A stretch of DNA of 32,757 bases from contig VSMY01000011.1 of the NCBI GenBank assembly GCA_009773995.1, positions 1 to 32,757 of the forward strand. The letters run 5' to 3'. Shown one piece after another: positions 23,646-31,133 of this stretch. Each line of letters starts with the position of its first letter. Positions within the stretch are counted from its first letter, which is position 1. The notes beneath the pieces were generated by a model. The model saw only the letters and a program-made list of their open reading frames with translations, made no database searches and was not told where the DNA came from. The DNA is from Oscillibacter sp. Lineage in GTDB: Bacteria; Bacillota; Clostridia; Oscillospirales; Oscillospiraceae. The translations under genes were made by a program, and so were the position numbers.

Positions 23646-24947
23646 ATGTTCCGGCAAATGATCCGTCAGGTCTATAACGCGGAGACCTACAGCCTGACCG
23701 GGAAAATTGAGAATATTGTCGGAATGTCCATCGAGGCCAGCGGCGGCCGGGCGGCCGTCGGCGACATCTGCCGGATCTACAACGGCGACTCCGGCGGCCA
23801 AGTCACCGCTGAGGTGGTGGGCTTCAAGAACGACCACATCCTGCTGATGCCCTATTCCGACATGGCGGGCATCTCGGCGGGCAACTTCGTCCGGAACACC
23901 GGGCGGCAGCTGACCCTGCGGGTGGGGGAGTTCCTCCGGGGCCGCATCATCAACGCCATGGGCCAGCCCATTGACGGCAAGGCCCCCTTCGAGGGGGGCG
24001 ACGCCTACTGCGTGGGCGGTTCCTATATCAATCCCCTCCGCCGCCCCCCCATCCGGGAGCGGATGGAGTTTGGAGTCAAAGCCATAGACGGCATGATTAC
24101 CATAGGCAAGGGCCAGCGCATCGGCATCTTCGCGGGCTCCGGCGTGGGAAAATCCACGCTGATGGGCATGATTGCGAAAAATGTCAAGGCGGACATCAAC
24201 GTCATCGCCCTGGTGGGCGAACGGGGCCGGGAGGTTTTGGAGTTCGTCCAGAAGGACCTGGGCGAGGAGGGCATGCGCCGCTCCGTGCTGGTGGTGGCAA
24301 CTTCCGACCAGCCCGCCATGCTACGGATGAAGTGCCCCAGCGTGGCCACGGGCATTGCGGAGTACTTCCGGGACCAGGGCTACGACGTCCTCCTCATGAT
24401 GGACTCCCTGACCCGCTTCGCCATGGCCCAGCGGGAAATCGGCTTGGCCATCGGCGAGCCGCCGGTGAGCCGGGGCTACACCCCTTCCATGTACGCGGAA
24501 ATGCCCAAGCTCCTGGAGCGAAGCGGCAATTTCGATAAAGGTTCCATCACCGGGGTCTACACGGTCCTGGTGGAGGGCGACGACACCAACGAGCCCATCG
24601 CGGACACGGTCCGGGGCATCCTGGACGGGCACATCGTCCTCTCCCGGGCCCTGGCCAACAGCAACCACTATCCGGCCATCGACGTGTCCGCCAGCATCTC
24701 CCGCCTGATGGTGGAGATCGTGGACCAGGAGCACCGGCAGCTGGCCTCCCGGCTGCGGGACATCCTGAGCACCTACGAGAAGAACCAGGACCTGGTGGCC
24801 ATCGGCGCTTACAAGCCGGGGACCAACCGGAACCTGGACTACGCCCTCAGCAAAATCGACGCGGTGAACGCCTTTTTGACCCAGGACATCGACGAGGCCT
24901 TCAGCTACAGCCAGTGCATTGAAAAGCTGAAACAAATCCTGAACTAA
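23646..24947 (+). CDS. fliI: Flagellar export ATPase FliI
   Basis: A 433-residue F1-beta-like ATPase that powers or primes flagellar protein export. Walker A is GSGVGKST (164-171), Walker B is VLLMMDSLTRFAMAQRE, and the family signature GEPPVSRGYTPSMYAEMPKLLERSG follows. The C-terminal region has KIDAVNAFLTQDIDEAFSY. AAAGGAG lies just before the ATG at 23646; an ATG 4 nt upstream is out of frame. It lies 11 nt after fliH and 22 nt before fliJ. Confidence 0.97.
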   Translation: MFRQMIRQVYNAETYSLTGKIENIVGMSIEASGGRAAVGDICRIYNGDSGGQVTAEVVGFKNDHILLMPYSDMAGISAGNFVRNTGRQLTLRVGEFLRGRIINAMGQPIDGKAPFEGGDAYCVGGSYINPLRRPPIRERMEFGVKAIDGMITIGKGQRIGIFAGSGVGKSTLMGMIAKNVKADINVIALVGERGREVLEFVQKDLGEEGMRRSVLVVATSDQPAMLRMKCPSVATGIAEYFRDQGYDVLLMMDSLTRFAMAQREIGLAIGEPPVSRGYTPSMYAEMPKLLERSGNFDKGSITGVYTVLVEGDDTNEPIADTVRGILDGHIVLSRALANSNHYPAIDVSASISRLMVEIVDQEHRQLASRLRDILSTYEKNQDLVAIGAYKPGTNRNLDYALSKIDAVNAFLTQDIDEAFSYSQCIEKLKQILN

Positions 24948-24969
24948 CCGAACCAAAGGAGAACGCGCG

Positions 24970-25416
24970 GTGAAGAAATTCAAGTTCGCTTTGGATACCG
25001 TCCTTTCTTACAAGGAGCAGGTCTTGGGGGTGCTCCAGGGGGAGCACGCCGAGGCCGTGGCCCGGGTCCGGGCCCAGGAGGAGCTGCTGGAAAAGCTCTG
25101 GCGGGAGTACCGGGACTGCAATGAGGATTACCGGGACCGGGCGCTGGAGGGCATGCCGGTGACGGAGGCGCTGATGTACCAAAGCGCCCTCCGGGCGGCG
25201 GAGCTGGAGATTCAGCGGGAGACGAAACGCTTGGAGGAGCTGGAGGCCGAGGCGGAAAAGCGCCGGGAGGCCATGGTGGAGGCGAAAAAGGAGACCTCCT
25301 CCATTGAGAAGCTCAAGGAGAAGAAGCTGGAGGCCTACCATAAAGAGGAGGCCAAGAGCGAGGAGCTGTTCATCGAGGAATTCGTCAGCTCCACCCGGGC
25401 CCACGCGGCCTCGTAA
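24970..25416 (+). CDS. fliJ: Flagellar export chaperone FliJ
   Basis: A 148-residue, almost wholly coiled-coil protein that acts with FliI and FliH in export. The opening KKFKFALDTVLSYKEQ matches the FliJ family start. Charged heptad-like sequence runs from about residue 10 to 135. The start codon is GTG at 24970, with AAAGGAG upstream and no nearby ATG. Position after fliI is standard. Confidence 0.92.
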   Translation: MKKFKFALDTVLSYKEQVLGVLQGEHAEAVARVRAQEELLEKLWREYRDCNEDYRDRALEGMPVTEALMYQSALRAAELEIQRETKRLEELEAEAEKRREAMVEAKKETSSIEKLKEKKLEAYHKEEAKSEELFIEEFVSSTRAHAAS

Positions 25417-25429
25417 CCTTGGTTCCACG

Positions 25430-25445
25430 CGGCGCAGGAGCGCCG
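25430..25445 (+). promoter_or_regulatory. GGA-loop hairpin upstream of fliK
   Basis: CGGCGC-AGGA-GCGCCG: a perfect 6-bp GC stem that presents AGGA in a tetraloop, 44 nt before the fliK start. It resembles the loop-presented GGA sites bound by CsrA. No U-tract follows. Confidence 0.45.
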
Positions 25446-25489
25446 TTTGGAAATAGATACTTTATTTTAACAAGGAGGTGAACAAGCGT

Positions 25490-26617
25490 ATGGAACAGTT
25501 AATCAACACCATGCTGGCAAACACCCAGATGCCCCAGATGCCCCCGGCGGCGAAGAAGGGAGAGTCCTCCGCGCAGAAGGACGGCTTCCAGAAGCTGCTG
25601 GAGCAAAAGCAGGGAAGCGACGCGCCTCAGGCCGCGAAGCCGGAAAAGGCGGAGACCCCGCAAAAACCCCAGGAAGCGCAGGACGCGGATAAGGTCCAGG
25701 AAACGGAGACTCCGGTTCAGGCCGGACCCAAGAGCGAAAAGGAGCTGGAGGATCAGATGGCCCTGGCGGCCATGGCGATGCTCCAAAATCCGGTAGTGCC
25801 TGTGGAGCAGGCCCTGACGCCGGAGGTCCAGGCGGAGGCCGCCGCGGACGTGTCTGCCCCCCTGGCGGCGGAGACGCTTCTGGCGCCGGAGGCCCGCGGC
25901 CTGGTTCAGGAGGCGGAACGGCCCGTATTGGAGACTCCCGTGGAGAAGGGCGAAGTCCTGACGGCGGACCAGAAGGTCCTGGCGGAGGAGCTTCCCCAGA
26001 CCATCGAGGCCCCGGAAGCCTCTCAGAAGGCGGAGGGCCGGACCGTGGAAATCAAGGTGGAGACCGGCAAGGCCGAAGGCCGGGAGACGGAGACCTCCGA
26101 CGCGGAGGAGAGCCCCGAGCTTCAGGGCGCGGAGACCGAGGCCCCTGTTTTCGAGGACGTGAAAGCCGTCCCGGTAAAGGTGGGCGAGGCCCCCAGGGCC
26201 GCGGAGACCCAGGAGCCTGTGGAAGATCAGCTTGCGCCCAAGCTGACGGAGGCTCTGCAAAACGGCGAGACCCGTGTGGAAATCCAGCTGACCCCGGAGA
26301 ACCTGGGCAAGGTTACCGTGGAGATGACCTGGAGCAAGGACGGCGGCCTGGTGGTCCAGCTGCACGCCGAGAACCGGGAGACCCAGAATCTGCTGTCCAA
26401 GAACACGGCGGGTCTGGAGCAGCTGCTTGGCCGCGAGGTCCAGCAGGAGGTCCGGGTGGAAGTCCCCCGCCAGGAGGGGAGCCAGCGGCAGGACCTCTAT
26501 GAGCAGCAGCAGGAGCAGCACCGGCACAGACAGCAGGAGCAGCGCCGGAAGCAGGCCAGCGGCGAGGATTTCCTCCAGCAGCTCCGGCTGGGACTGATCC
26601 CCCTGGACGGGGAATAA
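25490..26617 (+). CDS. fliK: Flagellar hook-length control protein FliK
   Basis: A 375-residue secreted ruler protein. The first 250 residues are low complexity, rich in Glu, Ala, Pro and Gln, as usual for FliK. The conserved hook-length domain is at about 255-325 (GETRVEIQLTPENLGKVTVEMTW...LHAENRETQNLL). A Gln/Arg/His-rich stretch follows (QQQEQHRHRQQEQRRK). The ATG at 25490 is chosen. A GTG at 25478 is in frame but lies inside the Shine-Dalgarno AAGGAGGTG itself and cannot serve as start. Confidence 0.9.
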   Translation: MEQLINTMLANTQMPQMPPAAKKGESSAQKDGFQKLLEQKQGSDAPQAAKPEKAETPQKPQEAQDADKVQETETPVQAGPKSEKELEDQMALAAMAMLQNPVVPVEQALTPEVQAEAAADVSAPLAAETLLAPEARGLVQEAERPVLETPVEKGEVLTADQKVLAEELPQTIEAPEASQKAEGRTVEIKVETGKAEGRETETSDAEESPELQGAETEAPVFEDVKAVPVKVGEAPRAAETQEPVEDQLAPKLTEALQNGETRVEIQLTPENLGKVTVEMTWSKDGGLVVQLHAENRETQNLLSKNTAGLEQLLGREVQQEVRVEVPRQEGSQRQDLYEQQQEQHRHRQQEQRRKQASGEDFLQQLRLGLIPLDGE

Positions 26618-26638
26618 CCGAGGAAAGGAGGTAAGCAA

Positions 26639-27256
26639 ATGGGCAGTTATATGAGCGATATCGGGAGCCTGTACGGGACCCACAAAGTGGGAAACACCGA
26701 CGTCACCATCGCGAAAAAGGGCAGCAATTCCGACCTGGATATGCTGGACTTCATCACCCTGATGATCGCGCAAATGAGCAACCAGGGAATTGACGACACC
26801 ATGGACACCTCGGAAATGCTGAACCAGATGGTCCAGATGCAGATGATTCAATCCATGGTCAACATGACCGACGCCACAACCATGAACTACGCCGCCTCCC
26901 TGGTGGGCAAGGAAGTCACCGTGGGCAAATACGTGGACGGCAAGCTCCAGGAGGTCGTGGGCGAGGTCACGGCCACGGGCACCATGGACGGCCAGCAGGT
27001 CATTTTCGTCAACGACGAGTACTATTACCTCAGCGAGCTGATGGCCGTGGGCAAGCTGCCGCCCCCGAAGGAAGACGAGGACGACAAGGACGACGACAAA
27101 ACGGAAGGCGTCGACAAACCCGGAGACACCCAGAAGCCCGGAGAGACCCAGAAACCGGATGAGACGCAAAAGCCGGACGGGACCAAGCCGCCGGAGACCA
27201 CCCAAAAGCCGGACGGGACCACGGAATCCGACGCATCCAACAACGGCGAAGGCTGA
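26639..27256 (+). CDS. flgD: Hook-cap protein FlgD with unusual charged tail
   Basis: A 205-residue hook assembly scaffold. The N-terminal FlgD region is seen at 34-80 (LDFITLMIAQMSNQG...NQMVQMQMIQSM), followed by a short beta segment (87-138, GKEVTVGKYVDGK...YLSELMAVG). The usual Ig-like domain is absent, as in many clostridial FlgD. Instead, residues 141-205 form an acidic run (KEDEDDKDDDK) and degenerate TQKPGE/TQKPDE repeats. AAAGGAGG lies 6 nt before the ATG. It is followed after 12 nt by the TIGR02530-type gene. Confidence 0.9.
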   Translation: MGSYMSDIGSLYGTHKVGNTDVTIAKKGSNSDLDMLDFITLMIAQMSNQGIDDTMDTSEMLNQMVQMQMIQSMVNMTDATTMNYAASLVGKEVTVGKYVDGKLQEVVGEVTATGTMDGQQVIFVNDEYYYLSELMAVGKLPPPKEDEDDKDDDKTEGVDKPGDTQKPGETQKPDETQKPDGTKPPETTQKPDGTTESDASNNGEG

Positions 27257-27268
27257 GGTGATCCTCCC

Positions 27269-27637
27269 ATGATTGAACGCGTAGCGAGACAGAGCCAAAT
27301 CCAGCAGATACCGGACGCAGGGAAGCGTGCGGCTGCGGGCGGCTTCGCCATGGCGCTGCAGGCGGAGCTGACCAGGGCCGGACAGGAAGTCCAATTCTCC
27401 AAACACGCTATGAGCCGCGCCGAGGAGCGGGGCATTGAGATTACCCCCAGCCTCATCGACCAGATCAAAGGCAGCGTGGTGCGGGCCCAGGCCAAGGGAG
27501 CCACCAACATCCTGGCCATGGACACCGAGAAAGCCTTCATCATCAACGTCCCCCATGGGAAAGTCATCACGGCAATCACCCAGGACGAAATGAAGGACAG
27601 CGTATTCACCAACATCGACGGCGCCGTGTTCCTGTAA
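27269..27637 (+). CDS. Flagellar operon protein, TIGR02530 type
   Basis: A 122-residue soluble protein. The core (FSKHAMSRAEERGIEI...AQAKGATNILAMDTEKAFIINVPHGKVITAI...VFTNIDGAVFL) matches the conserved clostridial and bacillar flagellar-operon protein family TIGR02530, found between flgD and flgE. Its molecular role is not established; the position suggests a part in hook assembly or export. Start codon ATG at 27269, with a GAGGTGATCC ribosome site. After it comes a 97-bp structured gap before flgE. Confidence 0.88.
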   Translation: MIERVARQSQIQQIPDAGKRAAAGGFAMALQAELTRAGQEVQFSKHAMSRAEERGIEITPSLIDQIKGSVVRAQAKGATNILAMDTEKAFIINVPHGKVITAITQDEMKDSVFTNIDGAVFL

Positions 27638-27670
27638 GCGAAATGGCAGGACCGGATTTTCGGAGGCCAT

Positions 27671-27697
27671 CGGGTCCCGCCCGAATGACGGGACCCG
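27671..27697 (+). promoter_or_regulatory. First hairpin in the flgE leader
   Basis: CGGGTCCCG (27671-27679) and CGGGACCCG (27689-27697) form a perfect 9-bp stem with a 9-nt loop. No U-tract follows, so it is not a standard terminator. Confidence 0.55.
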
Positions 27698-27708
27698 GGC
27701 GGCGCCAA

Positions 27709-27731
27709 GAATTTGAAAGGAGTTCAAATTC
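27709..27731 (+). promoter_or_regulatory. Hairpin presenting the flgE ribosome site in its loop
   Basis: GAATTTGAA (27709-27717) and TTCAAATTC (27723-27731) form a perfect 9-bp stem. The five-base loop is AGGAG, the Shine-Dalgarno of flgE, whose ATG follows 3 nt after the stem. Such a structure could limit or gate translation of the hook protein. Confidence 0.7.
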
Positions 27732-27734
27732 CCT

Positions 27735-29003
27735 ATGACCGGATCAATGTACGCATCGGTTGCGGGCCTGCGGGCCCACATGCAGAAGCTTTCCGTAATC
27801 GGAAACAACGTAGCCAACGTGAATACCCAGGGCTACAAAAAACAGCGGACTATGTTCCGCGACAGCGTGTACAGCCTGTACTCCAGCGGAGGCAACGGAA
27901 CGTCCACCGTGGGCGGCATCAACCCCTCCCAGATCGGCTACGGCTCCATGGTGGGCAGCATCGATCTGAACATGTCCTCCGCCAGCTATAACCCCGGAAG
28001 CCCCATGGACTGCGCCCTGGTTGGCGACGGCTTCTTCCTGGTGGGCGATAAAACCGTGGCCAACAGCATCGACGGCAACAACCCCACCAGCCTGAAGTCC
28101 CTGACCCTGACCCGGGTGGGCGACTTCCAGTTCAAGGCCGACGGCTATCTCTGCGACGGCAAGGGAAACGTGGTCTACGGCTTCATGACCACCGGTGTGG
28201 ACGAGGAGGGCAAACCCATCGTCAGCGACCAGCTGGTCCCCATCCGCAAGCCCCACTGGGAGCGGGTGCCCACAGAAACTCCGGGAGAGGATGAAAACGG
28301 CAACCCGATCACGACACACGGCTATAAATATGTAATCCGCTATGCCACCGACGAGGCGCCCGCCGACCCCAATGCCACGCCTAACCCGAACGCACCCGCG
28401 ACAAAGGTGCCCCTGCGGGATATCGACAAGCCCCAGGACGCCTCCAACCGGGTCGACAAGTCCACGGGCCAGGCGACCACGGACGAGAGCAAGATGGCGG
28501 ATCTGGACTTCGCCGAGTTCTCCAATATCACCATCAACCAGGACACGGGCGCCATCGTGGGCATCTGCCGGGAAGGCGACCAGCAGATCGTCATGGGATA
28601 CCTGGCCATCGGCAGCGTCACGAACCCCAACGGCGTGACCCACACCGGCGAATCCTACTACAAGTGCCAGGACGGCGCGGGCGATCTGCGGATCTGCATG
28701 CTGGGCGGCGTCCAGGAGGACCTGGGCATCTCCAATGTGAACAGCTATATGATACAGCAGACCGGCGGCGACGGGAACAACCCCCCGGCGGGAGGAAACA
28801 CCAATCCGGTCCCCCCCGCGGGCACGGCCATCCTCTCCACCGGCGGCACCAAGATCATGGTGGGCTTCCTGGAGGCCCCCAACGTGGACCTGGCCGAGGA
28901 GATCTCCGAGCTCATCACCACCCAGCGGGGCTATCAGGCCAACACCCGTATTATCACCGTCACCGACTCCATGCTGGAAGAGCTGGTCAACATGAAGCGC
29001 TGA
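27735..29003 (+). CDS. flgE: Flagellar hook protein FlgE
   Basis: A 422-residue protein that polymerises into the hook. The rod/hook signature SVAGLRAHMQKLSVIGNNVANVNTQGYK spans residues 8-35, and the matching C-terminal helix is EISELITTQRGYQANTRIITVTDSMLEELVNM (389-420). The GDGFFLV and GDFQF segments of the flagellar core follow the usual order. Two Pro/Asn-rich insertions (205-225 and 343-363) should be surface loops. Position after flgD and the TIGR02530-type gene identifies it as FlgE rather than FlgG. Translation may be governed by the hairpin at 27709-27731. Confidence 0.93.
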   Translation: MTGSMYASVAGLRAHMQKLSVIGNNVANVNTQGYKKQRTMFRDSVYSLYSSGGNGTSTVGGINPSQIGYGSMVGSIDLNMSSASYNPGSPMDCALVGDGFFLVGDKTVANSIDGNNPTSLKSLTLTRVGDFQFKADGYLCDGKGNVVYGFMTTGVDEEGKPIVSDQLVPIRKPHWERVPTETPGEDENGNPITTHGYKYVIRYATDEAPADPNATPNPNAPATKVPLRDIDKPQDASNRVDKSTGQATTDESKMADLDFAEFSNITINQDTGAIVGICREGDQQIVMGYLAIGSVTNPNGVTHTGESYYKCQDGAGDLRICMLGGVQEDLGISNVNSYMIQQTGGDGNNPPAGGNTNPVPPAGTAILSTGGTKIMVGFLEAPNVDLAEEISELITTQRGYQANTRIITVTDSMLEELVNMKR

Positions 29004-29069
29004 TAGCGGCTTCTGCTGACCTTTGACCACCGAGCGGAACGCTCATCGAACTGCTGAATAAAACAGTTG

Positions 29070-29098
29070 CCCGCCGGGGCCTTCCCGGCCCCGGCGGG
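29070..29098 (+). promoter_or_regulatory. Strong hairpin after flgE
   Basis: A perfect 12-bp GC stem (29070-29081 with 29087-29098) with loop TTCCC. It is not followed by a U-tract, so readthrough into swrD and motA is expected. It may protect the 3' end of a processed flgE mRNA. Confidence 0.6.
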
Positions 29099-29118
29099 GC
29101 ATGAAAGGGCGGTCTTTT

Positions 29119-29334
29119 ATGATCCTTTTGACGAAGAGAAATCATGACAAACTCCTGGTGAATCACCTGCAGATCGAGCACATCGAGTGCATTCCCGAGA
29201 CGAAAATCACCATGATGAACCACGACTACTACCTGGTCCGGGAGAGTGTGGAGGACATCATCCATAAAATTGCGGAGTACAACGCCAAGGTTCAGGATAT
29301 CCACCGTGAAATCGTGGTATCGGACAAGCGTTGA
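29119..29334 (+). CDS. swrD: Swarming motility protein SwrD (FlbD family)
   Basis: A 71-residue cytoplasmic protein of the FlbD/SwrD family, which in Bacillus subtilis raises flagellar motor power. The hallmark is MILLTKRNHDKLLVNHLQIEHIECIPETKITMMNHDYYLVRESVEDI, which covers most of the chain. The ATG at 29119 matches the family start and has AAAGGG upstream; an ATG six codons earlier has no ribosome site. Its place just before motA fits a stator-related role. Confidence 0.9.
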   Translation: MILLTKRNHDKLLVNHLQIEHIECIPETKITMMNHDYYLVRESVEDIIHKIAEYNAKVQDIHREIVVSDKR

Positions 29335-29399
29335 TGGAATATAGATAAAATTCACAGGCCGGGGCCCGTTGTCCGGCTGAGGGAGCGAGGCATTTCTAC

Positions 29400-30248
29400 A
29401 TGAATATAAACTATATCATCGGTATTGTCGGCGCGTTCGGCGTGTTCCTGCTGGGCTGCGTCATGGGCATCAACATCGGCCCCGGCGCGGCGGGAAAGCC
29501 CCCGGTTACCTTTGAGCTGGCCAACCTCTGGAACTTCTTCGACGCGGCGTCCATCTTCATTACCATTGGATGTACGATCTTCGTCGTGCTGGCCAGCTTC
29601 CCCGGTTCCATGCTCAAGGCCATGCCCAAGCACTTTAAGATCATCCTGAACAACAAAATGTACGACCCCAAGGGCTATATCGACCAGCTGGTGGAGCTGG
29701 CCCAAATCGCCCGGAAGAACGGCCTTCTGTCCCTGGAGGAAAAGGCCAACGAGCAGACCGACCCCTTCTTCAAGCAGGCCATTATGCTCATCGTGGACGC
29801 CAACGACCAGGATAAGGTCCGGGGCATCCTGGAAAACGACATCGAGTGCATGTCCGCCCGGCACGAGGACGCTGCGGCGCTGTACGACAAGGCGTCCAGC
29901 GTGGCCCCGGCCTTCGGCATGGTGGGCACCCTGGTGGGCCTTATCAACATGCTGAAATCCATGAACCTCTCCGGCGACGGCGGCGCGGACTCCCTGGGCA
30001 CCAGCATGGGCACCGCCCTGATCACCACGCTGTACGGGTGCTTGCTTGCCCACGTGGTCTTCGGCCCCGTGGCCCAGCTCCTCCGGGGGCGGGACAGCGA
30101 GGAGGTCCTCTGCAAGCAGATCATCGTGGAGGGCGTCATGGCCATCCAGGCCGGCGAGAACCCCAAGTCCCTGCGGGAGCGGCTTCTGACCTACATGTCT
30201 CAGAAGCAGCGCGAGATGGGCGGAGAGGGCTCCGGCGAGGCGAAATGA
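29400..30248 (+). CDS. motA: Flagellar stator protein MotA
   Basis: A 282-residue proton- or sodium-channel subunit with four membrane helices (about 3-24, 47-68, 168-188, 202-224). The cytoplasmic loop carries ELAQIARKNGLLSLEEKANE, the conserved charged stretch that meets FliG. SSVAPAFGMVGTLVGLI (166-182) holds the conserved Pro170. The start has a GGGAGCGAGG site upstream. It forms the stator with the next gene. Confidence 0.95.
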   Translation: MNINYIIGIVGAFGVFLLGCVMGINIGPGAAGKPPVTFELANLWNFFDAASIFITIGCTIFVVLASFPGSMLKAMPKHFKIILNNKMYDPKGYIDQLVELAQIARKNGLLSLEEKANEQTDPFFKQAIMLIVDANDQDKVRGILENDIECMSARHEDAAALYDKASSVAPAFGMVGTLVGLINMLKSMNLSGDGGADSLGTSMGTALITTLYGCLLAHVVFGPVAQLLRGRDSEEVLCKQIIVEGVMAIQAGENPKSLRERLLTYMSQKQREMGGEGSGEAK

Positions 30249-30283
30249 TGAGCGCGCCGGCCCGAAAAGAAAGGTGAGCGTCA

Positions 30284-31081
30284 ATGGCGATTAAAAAAAA
30301 GAAAAGCGGAGGCGGCGGCGCCAACTGGATGGACACCTACGGCGACATGGTGACGCTTCTGCTGTGCTTCTTCGTTCTGCTGTATTCCATGTCCACCATC
30401 AGCGAGGATAAGTGGAAGGCCATCGTCCAGAGCTTCAACCCCAACGCGGTCCCGGACCAGAGAGCCACCATCGAGGGTCAGCCGGGTCCCAGCGCCGACG
30501 ACGGCGAGTCCGGCGTGGCCCCCACCCAGGAAGAGGTGGAGGAGATGCAGGAGAAGGTGGAGCAGGACATGGAGGAGCTCCTGGAGCAGATCCAGCAGTT
30601 CGTCCAGCAGCAGAACCTTCAGGACGCGATTACGGTGAGTCAGGACGGCGGAAAGATCTTCATCACCTTCAGCCAGTCCGTCTTCTTCGCGGGGGAGAGC
30701 TCCGTGATTTTGAAGGAGGCGTATCCGGTGCTGGACGCCGTCAGCGAGATGCTCAGCGGCGTGGCCGGGTCCTTGGATGAGGTCCGGGTCCAGGGCCACA
30801 CGGCCCGGGCGGGCCAGGGGCCCAACAACACGGTGAACGACCGGACCCTGGCCAGCAACCGGGCGGCCAACGTGGTGATTTACATTCAGGAACACAGCGT
30901 CGTCCCCCCCAGCTGCCTGGTCAGCGAGGGCTTCGGCGAGTGGCGGCCCGTGGCGACCAACGACTCGGCGGAGAACCGGGCGAAGAACCGCCGGGTGGAA
31001 ATGATTATCAGCGGCCGGGACATTGAGGCCGAAATAGCGGAACAGGGCGGCATCCAGCAGTACATTGTGATGACGTCATGA
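30284..31081 (+). CDS. motB: Flagellar stator protein MotB
   Basis: A 265-residue stator subunit that anchors MotA to peptidoglycan. A short basic N-terminus precedes one membrane helix (about 18-38) with the essential ion-binding Asp21 in YGDMVTLLLCFFVLL. An acidic Gln/Glu-rich linker and coiled coil (60-110) follow, then the OmpA-like peptidoglycan domain (about 120-250) with VQGHTAR, LASNRAANVVIYI and NRRVEMII. AAAGGTGAG precedes the ATG. fliL, which often follows motB in Clostridia, is missing. Confidence 0.95.
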   Translation: MAIKKKKSGGGGANWMDTYGDMVTLLLCFFVLLYSMSTISEDKWKAIVQSFNPNAVPDQRATIEGQPGPSADDGESGVAPTQEEVEEMQEKVEQDMEELLEQIQQFVQQQNLQDAITVSQDGGKIFITFSQSVFFAGESSVILKEAYPVLDAVSEMLSGVAGSLDEVRVQGHTARAGQGPNNTVNDRTLASNRAANVVIYIQEHSVVPPSCLVSEGFGEWRPVATNDSAENRAKNRRVEMIISGRDIEAEIAEQGGIQQYIVMTS

Positions 31082-31133
31082 CGGGGCCACCGGCGGCCTT
31101 TCGCCGGAATCCAGGTAGAATAGGGGGGATGAT

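Noticed and set aside
25478..25489. GTG at 25478 as the start of fliK
   Set aside because: The GTG is part of the Shine-Dalgarno AAGGAGGTG; the ATG at 25490 is the usable start.
27100..27240. CRISPR-like or tandem DNA repeat in flgD
   Set aside because: The repetition is at the peptide level (TQKPxE), in frame and degenerate in DNA, with no spacers.
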